In this document: in pieces, positions 58,350 through 64,000 of the stretch
Layout: each line of letters starts with the position of its first letter
Position numbering within the stretch: position 1 is the first letter of the stretch
Translations under genes and position numbers: made by a program
The notes under the pieces: generated by a model
Told to the model about the DNA's origin: nothing
The model's input: the letters and a program-made list of their open reading frames with translations, nothing else
Databases searched by the model: none
From: an uncultured Pelagibacteraceae bacterium
Lineage (GTDB): Bacteria; Pseudomonadota; Alphaproteobacteria; Pelagibacterales; Pelagibacteraceae
NCBI GenBank assembly: GCA_902524345.1
Contig: CABZCX010000001.1
Span: 377,001-441,000 of the forward strand
Reading direction: 5' to 3'
DNA: 64,000 nucleotides

Positions 58350-59699
58350 ATGAATAATGATTTCCATCAATTTCAAAATTATCAAAAAAATAACGAATAT
58401 CAATTTATAAATAACATGTTTTTTGGAGTAAAAAAAAAGGAAACGATCAAAATAGATGACACTAGCAGTAAAGATTTAGAGCTGGTAACTAAAATGAATC
58501 AAGAGTTTGCAATGTCTCTTGATTTAAAAGAAACACTTAATAACTCATTAGAATTAATTATAAAAAGAATTAATGCACAAGCAGCAAATATTTTTTTAAT
58601 AGATAAAAAAAATCAATCGTTCCAATGTATTGCTTCAAAACATCAAGCATATCTTGAAGATTTTGAAATCCCAATTACTCAAGGAGTTATGGGAAAAGCT
58701 GCAGTCATGAAAAAATGTATTAGAGTTGGTGATGTTAGAAAAGATATTAGAGAAATTGCAGAATTTTATTTCGATTTAGATAATAAAACAAATTTTACAA
58801 CTTATTCAGTTCTATGTTCCCCTTTAATTGTATCGGATGAATGTATTGGCGTTATTCATTGCTTAAATAAAAAAACTAACAATAAACTTTTTGAAGAGAA
58901 TGATAGAAAACTTTTAGAAACTTTGTCTGGTCCAGCTGCATTAGCAATAAACAATGCTAAGATGGCAAAAGATTTAGTTGATAAGAATAGAATGCAAAAA
59001 GAAATTGAAATTGTTGGTGAGATACAAAAAACTTTGTTGTCACAAAATAAAAAAGAAAACTTTCCTATAGCAGGAATAAACATCCCAGCAAAAGTTGTAT
59101 CAGGAGATTTTTATAATTTTTCTGATCTAGGTGATGGTAAATTTGGTTTTGGTGTTGCAGATGTATCTGGTAAAGGAATTAAATCTTCCCTTTTAATGTC
59201 AAAGGCTTCGAGTCTTTATCGATGCTTAAGTAAAACAATTTTTTCTGCTGCTGATTTATTAAACTTACTTAATTCTGAAATTTGTGAAACAGCTGCACGT
59301 GGAATGTTTGTAACAATGCTTATAGGTGTTTACGACAGTAATAAAAAAGAATTACTACTTGCTAACGCAGGACATGAACCACCACTAATTCATTCTAAAG
59401 ATGGAAAATTTACAAACTTTAGTGAAGCAGGTCCGCCTTTAGGAATTATGTCGAAGATTAAATACAAAGAGACAAAAATAAAATTTTCTGAAAGTTCGAT
59501 GTATGTATTCACTGATGGTATAACAGAAATGAAGGATCCTAAAGGTAACATGTTAGAGTCCGATGGTTTCAAAAATTATATTACAAAGTATCAACAAACA
59601 CCTAATCACGAAAGATTAAATAAAATTGTTGAGGATATAATTAAGTCTGGTCGTATTCAAAAAGATGATCTGACTATTGTTGTTGTAGACGGAGCATAA
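58350..59699 (+). CDS. GAF-SpoIIE (PP2C-type) serine phosphatase
   Basis: The protein (449 residues from ATG 58350; a GTG at 58329 is possible) has a GAF sensor domain (about residues 55-200, with MGKAAVMKKCIRVGDV and YSVLCSPLIV). A SpoIIE/RsbU phosphatase domain follows, with metal Asp residues in KVVSGDFYNF, GVADVSGKGIKSSL, ANAGHEPPL and VFTDGITEMKD. Such proteins dephosphorylate anti-sigma antagonists. No STAS antagonist or kinase partner is in the window. Position among pilus genes suggests control of piliation. Confidence 0.88.
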   Translation: MNNDFHQFQNYQKNNEYQFINNMFFGVKKKETIKIDDTSSKDLELVTKMNQEFAMSLDLKETLNNSLELIIKRINAQAANIFLIDKKNQSFQCIASKHQAYLEDFEIPITQGVMGKAAVMKKCIRVGDVRKDIREIAEFYFDLDNKTNFTTYSVLCSPLIVSDECIGVIHCLNKKTNNKLFEENDRKLLETLSGPAALAINNAKMAKDLVDKNRMQKEIEIVGEIQKTLLSQNKKENFPIAGINIPAKVVSGDFYNFSDLGDGKFGFGVADVSGKGIKSSLLMSKASSLYRCLSKTIFSAADLLNLLNSEICETAARGMFVTMLIGVYDSNKKELLLANAGHEPPLIHSKDGKFTNFSEAGPPLGIMSKIKYKETKIKFSESSMYVFTDGITEMKDPKGNMLESDGFKNYITKYQQTPNHERLNKIVEDIIKSGRIQKDDLTIVVVDGA

Positions 59700-59708
59700 T
59701 TTTCTTTT

Positions 59709-60011
59709 ATGTTTGCGATAAGTAAGACAATGGTCTTGTTTGCAATAATTATTTCTGCTCTTTTGTTTTGGGCGACGTCAAATGTTTGTAGATATAATTT
59801 TACAATTGAAAAAAAAACAAATCAGCTTAATATTATCTCTGAAGATATATTTCCAACTCTTCCACGAGCAAAAGTTTATTACTTTAGAGAATTAAATTGT
59901 AATAATGTTGATACCACTTGGAATTTTAACAGAATTATTAATAATCTTAACGCAATTACAGTTTTGATTTATCAAGAGTTAACTACAGATATAAGAGGAG
60001 AGCCTAATTAA
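59709..60011 (+). CDS. Small unknown membrane-anchored protein
   Basis: The 100-residue protein has one N-terminal hydrophobic segment (MVLFAIIISALLFWATSNV) and a polar C-terminal part with Cys at about residues 27 and 63. It starts 9 bp after the GAF-SpoIIE gene, so the two are likely co-transcribed. It is the last gene before the long repeat-bearing gap. The family is not recognised. Confidence 0.55.
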   Translation: MFAISKTMVLFAIIISALLFWATSNVCRYNFTIEKKTNQLNIISEDIFPTLPRAKVYYFRELNCNNVDTTWNFNRIINNLNAITVLIYQELTTDIRGEPN

Positions 60012-60107
60012 AATAAAAAAATGTGTTTTAAGAAAATTATTTTTAAAAATTATTTAAGAAATTCAATTATTATTTAATTTTCGCTTAAAAAGAGAAAAAA
60101 ACTATTT

Positions 60108-60140
60108 TTTTTTAAAAAAAAAGCTCAATTTTTAATTGAG
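60108..60140 (-). terminator. Intrinsic terminator reading on the minus strand
   Basis: CTCAATT (60124-60130) and AATTGAG (60134-60140) form a 7-bp stem with a 3-base loop. On the minus strand the stem is followed by a run of T (the A-tract at about 60113-60122 on the plus strand), the classic intrinsic terminator layout. On the plus strand the following bases are only weakly T-rich. No minus-strand gene lies to its right in this window. Confidence 0.45.
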
Positions 60141-60378
60141 TAGATAAATTTTTCATAAATTAAATATAGAATTTACAATTTTCGAGTGTAATGGAGTGAA
60201 AATATTAAACTCTAACACATAAATCTAAAACTCTAACACAAAAAATTCCAAATTTAGAATAATTTTACTTTTTGTTGATTTTATTGACTTTTTTAATAAA
60301 AAATTAAAATTGAATATTCTAACACAAAATAGAAATACTCTAACACAATTAAATATTTATGATTTGTGTTAGAGTTTA

Positions 60379-60396
60379 TTTAAATCTAGATTTAAA
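60379..60396. repeat. 18-bp perfect palindrome inside the array
   Basis: TTTAAATCTAGATTTAAA is self-complementary over 18 bp and lies between copies 5 and 6 of the array. It may be a further protein-binding site or a hairpin; palindromes built of A/T are frequent in AT-rich DNA, so significance is uncertain. Confidence 0.6.
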
Positions 60397-60483
60397 ATTT
60401 TATATTTATAAATTATTTTAATTTGTAAAAAATGTCTATTTTGTTGACTTTTTTACTATTTAGCTCATTTTGAACATATATTT

Positions 60484-60489
60484 TATAAT
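60484..60489 (+). promoter_or_regulatory. Candidate -10 box of the pilMN-pilO-pilP operon
   Basis: A perfect TATAAT lies 75 bp before the ATG at 60565. No consensus -35 is found at 17 bp (TAGCTC). TTGACT at 60444 is too far away (34 bp). The array copy at 60492-60501 covers the expected start of transcription, so a protein bound there would repress or otherwise control this promoter. Confidence 0.4.
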
Positions 60490-60564
60490 TTTGTGTTAGA
60501 CTAAAGTAATATTTTGTGTTAGAGATTCGTTAAATTGTGTTAGAGAAAAAATTTTAATTTGTAT

Positions 60565-62892
60565 ATGAACGATCAAGACGACGAAAAAAAAATTATTGAA
60601 GAGGAAAGGTCTCAGTCAGAAACTGAGAATCAATCTAAAGTTGATGAAAATAATCAACCTGAGGGTGTAGATAATCAAAAAAATGATCCTGTCTCTGACT
60701 CAAATCAAAATAATAACGAAAATAATGATCAAACACAAAATTTAGATACATCTAGTGAAAAAAAAGATGAAGATAATGGATCCTCACATGAGGTAATCCA
60801 TAAGAAAGACGGAAGGTTACATATTTATATCCGACAAGACAAATACAAAGGTGAATTAAAATCAAAAAATTGGGTTGGGAGACTTTATCATGATGGAAAA
60901 CAAAAAATTTCATCATCAGGAACTCCTAATTTGGAGGAAGCAATACCAATTTTAGAAAAATGGTTTGACGACGTTGTTGCGGGAAAAGAAAAAGAAAAAG
61001 AAATTCAAGAGCAACCTGTTAAAACTGAAGAAACATCTGTTCAACCGGAAACTTCAACTCAAATTGTTAATAAAGAACAAACGAGTCAAACAACTACGTT
61101 AACCGAACCTAAAATTGACGATTCTATTTTAAATCAATCAACAGAGGACGAACAAGAAAATAAAAAATCAAAATTTGCTTTTTTAGACAATATAAAAAAT
61201 ATTAAATTTAAAAAGCCAAGCTTCTTAGAAAAAAGTTCAGTTTCCAAACCATCACTCAAAACTAATGAACTTTCGAAAAAAGTTACTAGCTTTTTTAAAT
61301 CTAAAATTGGAAAGTCAGCAGTTAAAGGAGAGGAAATTGTTGGAGTTGAAATTACAAACAAAGAAATAAGATTAGCCCAAGTATCAACTAATAAATCAAA
61401 TCAATGGGTATTGGATAAATTTTATGCGCACCCAGTTGACTTACCAGATGACGCAAATGTTTTAGATAATGGAGAAAAATTAGGAGCAGAACTTACAATT
61501 GCATTACAAAAATCTAAAATCACAACTTTAAATGCTGCTATTGCTATACCTGTCACAAGCGCAATTATTAGAGTTGTAACAGCACCGTTGATGAAAGAAG
61601 AGGAATTGCAAAAAGCAATTGAAACTAATTCACTTTGGGAAAATTTAGTTCAGTTAACTGATAATTTAGACGATTATTCAATTTTCCATCAAGTTATTAA
61701 TAGAAACGAAAAAGCTAACACAATGGATATTTTGTTTGTTGCTTCAAAATTGGCTGACATAAATAATTATACCTCAATAATCAAGCAAAGTAATCTCAAC
61801 CCAGTTATAATTGATGTAAAATGTTTTGCATTAAAATCTGCTGTCGATCAAATTAATCAAATCTCCAATAAAGTTGACGATGTAAATCTTACTGCGGTTT
61901 TGGAATTTGGTTTAGATGAAAATTACTTAATGATTTTATACGACAATAATCCAATAATTACTGATATTTTTTTAAGAGGCCAAGATAGAAAAATATTATT
62001 AGAATCGCAGGATGTTGAAGAAAAAGAGGCATTAGTAAGAAGATTTTTAACTCAAGTAAAACAAGCTGTTCAAGATTTTGAGACCAAATATGAGAAAAGA
62101 ATAAGAAACATAAAAGTAGTCTCGGATTTAAAAAATGTTGAGGATTTTTTGTCAAGTTTTAGAAAGGGTTTATTAAATGTTGGCTTTAACTTATTTGATC
62201 CAATTGATGGATTGTTAATCCCTCAGCAAAATAAAGAAAAAGTAGATTTAATTAACAGATCATATCTATCGTCAGTTGTAGGTCTTGCTTTTAGAAAGTT
62301 GGATGTATTTGGCTATTATAAATTTGTTACCGCCGTTAAAAATATAAACTTACTTCCTAACAGAAAAGGCATGATTAAAGAAAAAAAGATGAAAGCTTTT
62401 TCAAGTTTTGCTTTCAAAGGTATAGCTGCTTCAGTAGCTGCAATATATATAATTCTTTTTGGCTTATCTTTCTGGAACATCCAATCATACAATAAAAAAC
62501 TAGTTAATTACAACACTGTCCTAAAAACTCATAAAGCTAAAATATCTGAACAAAAGAAAATTAAAAAAGAGTTAGCTATAATTTCAAATACCTTAAAATT
62601 GAGTAAAAGTTTAAAATCAAATAAGCAGAATAGTTATAGAGTTTTAGCTCAAATTGCTATGAGTGTTCCTAAAAGAATAAAATTTGCGTCAGTTGAATAC
62701 AATGGCAAAAATAAAGTAATTATAAAAGGTCAGGCTGCTACCGATCAAGACATTTTGAAGTTAATTAATAATTTAGGGGCGCAGCAGTTAGTTGTACAAG
62801 CATCATTAGGTAAAATGAATTACAAAGGTAAGGCTGGGGACTCTGCTGATATTAAAAAGAACTTTACAGTTTTTGTGGATGTTAAGGGATAA
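60565..62892 (+). CDS. PilM-PilN fusion protein of the type IV pilus inner-membrane platform
   Basis: The 775-residue protein has several parts. Residues 1-72 are an acidic, Gln/Asn-rich disordered part. Residues 82-138 are a small strand-strand-strand-helix domain (GRLHIYIRQ, NWVGRLYHDGK, LEEAIPILEKWFDDV), followed by another charged linker. A PilM-like actin fold runs from about 255 (IVGVEITNKEIRLAQV). The PilN part begins with NINLLP (593-598), then one membrane span (617-640) and a periplasmic ferredoxin-like domain. In most bacteria PilM and PilN are separate and PilN docks onto PilM through INLLP; here they are joined. A TTG at 60559 is rejected in favour of the ATG at 60565. pilO follows after 3 bp. 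Confidence 0.85.
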   Translation: MNDQDDEKKIIEEERSQSETENQSKVDENNQPEGVDNQKNDPVSDSNQNNNENNDQTQNLDTSSEKKDEDNGSSHEVIHKKDGRLHIYIRQDKYKGELKSKNWVGRLYHDGKQKISSSGTPNLEEAIPILEKWFDDVVAGKEKEKEIQEQPVKTEETSVQPETSTQIVNKEQTSQTTTLTEPKIDDSILNQSTEDEQENKKSKFAFLDNIKNIKFKKPSFLEKSSVSKPSLKTNELSKKVTSFFKSKIGKSAVKGEEIVGVEITNKEIRLAQVSTNKSNQWVLDKFYAHPVDLPDDANVLDNGEKLGAELTIALQKSKITTLNAAIAIPVTSAIIRVVTAPLMKEEELQKAIETNSLWENLVQLTDNLDDYSIFHQVINRNEKANTMDILFVASKLADINNYTSIIKQSNLNPVIIDVKCFALKSAVDQINQISNKVDDVNLTAVLEFGLDENYLMILYDNNPIITDIFLRGQDRKILLESQDVEEKEALVRRFLTQVKQAVQDFETKYEKRIRNIKVVSDLKNVEDFLSSFRKGLLNVGFNLFDPIDGLLIPQQNKEKVDLINRSYLSSVVGLAFRKLDVFGYYKFVTAVKNINLLPNRKGMIKEKKMKAFSSFAFKGIAASVAAIYIILFGLSFWNIQSYNKKLVNYNTVLKTHKAKISEQKKIKKELAIISNTLKLSKSLKSNKQNSYRVLAQIAMSVPKRIKFASVEYNGKNKVIIKGQAATDQDILKLINNLGAQQLVVQASLGKMNYKGKAGDSADIKKNFTVFVDVKG

Positions 62893-62895
62893 TTT

Positions 62896-63597
62896 ATGGA
62901 TTTAAAGAATATTAGTTTAGATTTAAAGAACATCAACCTAGAAAGTGTAAAAGCTAAAATTAAATCTATAGATAAAAAAATTCTAATTAAATTTGGTATT
63001 GGATTCTTATCAGTAATTGTTTTTTTAATTATTTATTACGCGGTTTTAAGCCCAATTGTTGAGAAGAAAAAAGCTCAGTTGGATAACATGCAAAAAAAAC
63101 AAGCTGAGATAACAAAGATGAACCAAGAAATTAAAGCTAGTAAAGCTAAAATAAAAAAACTTACTCCTCGATACGAGCAATATTCTACTTTATTTCACAG
63201 TAAAGCTGAGGTGGAAGGTCTTTATGAGACACTTAGTGAATTCGCTGGGATAAACAACTTAGTTATTTCAAAGATTGAAAAGGGCAAACCAAAGCCTATA
63301 ACAAAGGCATCAGCTATTGCCTCTACTGATACAAAGAAAAAGAAGAAAAAGAGAAAAAGAAAGAAGAAAGCTGACACCAGTGTTAAAAAAAATATTGCGT
63401 ATTACAGAATACCTGTAAATTTTCAAATAAAGGGCAATTTTCTTGGATATATTAAGTTTAAGAGACAAGTAGCTATGTCTCAAAAAATGTTAAATTTTGA
63501 CAAAGAAACAATTAAAGTGATAAAAGGGGATACAACCAGTACGGTAGCAGTAACTGGGGTATTAACAATAGTGGGTTTACCAGATGAATTTTTTTAG
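62896..63597 (+). CDS. pilO: Type IV pilus alignment protein PilO
   Basis: The 233-residue protein has a short cytoplasmic N-terminus, one membrane span (FGIGFLSVIVFLIIYYAVL, about residues 33-51), a coiled coil (EKKKAQLDNMQKKQAEI...) and a periplasmic domain. That domain begins with YSTLFHSKAEVEGLYETLSEFAGINNLVI, typical of PilO. A Lys/Arg-rich insert (KKKKKKRKRKKK) near residues 147-160 is unusual for a periplasmic domain. It would pair with the PilN part of the preceding protein. It overlaps the next gene by 14 bp. Confidence 0.85.
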   Translation: MDLKNISLDLKNINLESVKAKIKSIDKKILIKFGIGFLSVIVFLIIYYAVLSPIVEKKKAQLDNMQKKQAEITKMNQEIKASKAKIKKLTPRYEQYSTLFHSKAEVEGLYETLSEFAGINNLVISKIEKGKPKPITKASAIASTDTKKKKKKRKRKKKADTSVKKNIAYYRIPVNFQIKGNFLGYIKFKRQVAMSQKMLNFDKETIKVIKGDTTSTVAVTGVLTIVGLPDEFF

Positions 63598-64000
63598 ACT
63601 CATATTCTTGGTTTTAATAATTATTACTTTCTCACAGAAAGTAATGTCAAATAGTCACGATCAAAACATTGTTGAAAAAGCAAAAGAGATTAATAAACAA
63701 GTTAAAGAGAAGCAGGCATCACAACAAGAAAACATTAGTAAAGAAACAGGTCAAATTGTAGTAAAAGAAGAACCGTTGCCTTTAAATGATCCATTTGCTG
63801 GTGATGCGTCAACAGCTAGTGACATAGTAACAGAGGTAACACCTACATCAAGTGCAGTAAAACTAAGATCGTATAAACTCGTTGGATCATTTTCTGCTAA
63901 AGATAATAGTTTCATTACTTTAGTTGATGACAATGGTGAATTTATGACGGTAGAATTATTTGAAGAAGTCTTAAGTGGTGTGAAACTTGTTGACGTTAGT
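63584..64000 (+). CDS. pilP: PilP-like pilot/assembly protein, N-terminal part (3' end outside window)
   Basis: The ATG at 63584 opens a frame that is still open at the window's end (139 codons). It has an N-terminal export signal (FRLIFLVLIIITFSQKVMS), a charged linker, LPLNDPFAGD and a small beta domain (LRSYKLVGSFSAKDNSFITLV). This is the layout of PilP/GspC-HR proteins, which link PilN-PilO to the secretin. No lipobox Cys is seen at the signal end, unlike many PilP proteins. Position after pilO supports the call. Confidence 0.7.
   Translation, partial: MNFFRLIFLVLIIITFSQKVMSNSHDQNIVEKAKEINKQVKEKQASQQENISKETGQIVVKEEPLPLNDPFAGDASTASDIVTEVTPTSSAVKLRSYKLVGSFSAKDNSFITLVDDNGEFMTVELFEEVLSGVKLVDVS

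Larger units (their letters stand above)
60210..60545. repeat. Eight-copy inverted array of the motif ACTCTAACACAA
   Basis: The 10-bp core CTCTAACACA occurs forward at 60210-60219, 60231-60240, 60317-60326 (first base T) and 60338-60347. Its complement TGTGTTAGAG occurs at 60365-60374, 60492-60501 (last base C), 60515-60524 and 60536-60545. Three neighbouring pairs are exactly 21 bp apart (two helical turns). Copies 4 and 5 form a 12-bp perfect inverted repeat (60337-60348 with 60364-60375). Copy 6 starts 3 bp after TATAAT, and copy 8 ends 20 bp before the pilMN ATG. This is the layout of a multi-site operator. Confidence 0.9.
60012..60564. other. 553-bp non-coding region upstream of the pilMN fusion gene
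   Basis: This is the only long gene-free stretch in the window. It is extremely AT-rich. It holds a minus-strand terminator-like hairpin at its left (60108-60140), the eight-copy ACTCTAACACAA array (60210-60545), an 18-bp perfect palindrome (60379-60396), two copies of TTGACTTTTTTA (60284-60295, 60444-60455) and a TATAAT (60484-60489). I found no ORF of note and no DnaA-box cluster. Confidence 0.8.

Noticed and set aside
60210-60545. CRISPR array
   Set aside because: The repeated unit is only 10-12 bp, its spacing varies from 21 to 127 bp, and half the copies are inverted; no cas genes are near.
60012-60564. Replication origin with iterons
   Set aside because: No DnaA boxes (TTATCCACA-like) and no dnaA, parA or parB neighbours; the position before a pilus operon favours an operator.

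Overview
The window is AT-rich (roughly 30% GC by eye) and very compact. It looks like a streamlined marine alphaproteobacterium of the SAR11/Pelagibacterales type. Support for this comes from paired ATP synthase b and b' subunits, a CcrM-type GANTC methyltransferase, petABC, a MarR/OmpR/EnvZ cluster, an ELM1-like protein, a Blh retinal-forming dioxygenase, many 1-26 bp gene overlaps and almost no intergenic DNA. The assignment is inferred from gene content; no rRNA is present to confirm it.

Layout. 1-0.9 kb: the 3' part of thrC, then a peroxiredoxin. 0.9-7.6 kb (minus strand): a tight chain crtI-crtB-crtY-blh-ispH-thrB-rnhA that makes beta-carotene and cleaves it to retinal; crtE and a rhodopsin gene are not in the window. 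7.6-9.9 kb (minus): the F0 part of ATP synthase (atpI, a, c, b', b). 10-13.4 kb (minus): a short, apparently hinge-less SMC, a DsbA-like thiol oxidoreductase and a DciA-like protein. 13.4-24 kb: DNA repair (mutY, family 4 uracil-DNA glycosylase), ccrM, rnhB, a TPR lipo- or periplasmic protein, ispE, tRNA-Gln, a CCA-adding enzyme, greA, hemF and trmL. 23.8-26.4 kb: cytochrome bc1. 26.4-32.3 kb (minus): ychF-pth-rplY, prs-pgeF-midA-lgt. 32.3-35.9 kb: ubiK, an EnvZ/OmpR two-component pair with a MarR regulator, ilvE. 35.9-42.6 kb (minus): uvrB, pteridine reductase-like SDR, hydrolase, folB, uvrC, pgsA. 42.6-47.8 kb: an aminotransferase, a divergent ADP-ribosylglycohydrolase, trxB, ELM1-like protein, a 2OG-Fe(II) oxygenase and two small unknown genes.

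47.8-64 kb is a type IV pilus region: pilT, four minor-pilin genes (FimT/U-like, PilV, PilW, PilX), an unknown secreted protein, a 1618-residue PilY1, prepilin peptidase (opposite strand), a GAF-SpoIIE phosphatase, a small membrane protein, a PilM-PilN fusion, PilO and the start of a PilP-like gene. Between the small membrane protein and the fusion gene lies the only long non-coding stretch of the window (about 550 bp). It carries eight copies of a 10-12 bp motif (ACTCTAACACAA), four in one orientation followed by four inverted, with several pairs spaced 21 bp apart. This array does not match a feature type known to me and is the strongest candidate for an undescribed regulatory system here.

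Other points of interest are a sigma70-like ccrM promoter that carries three GANTC sites in 49 bp and would give a nearly leaderless mRNA, a probable CTG start codon on pgeF, the abutting start codons of mutY and the dciA-like gene (CATATG), a CCA-enzyme gene starting three bases after a tRNA, and a PilY1 whose VWA domain appears to be split by a propeller-like insertion.
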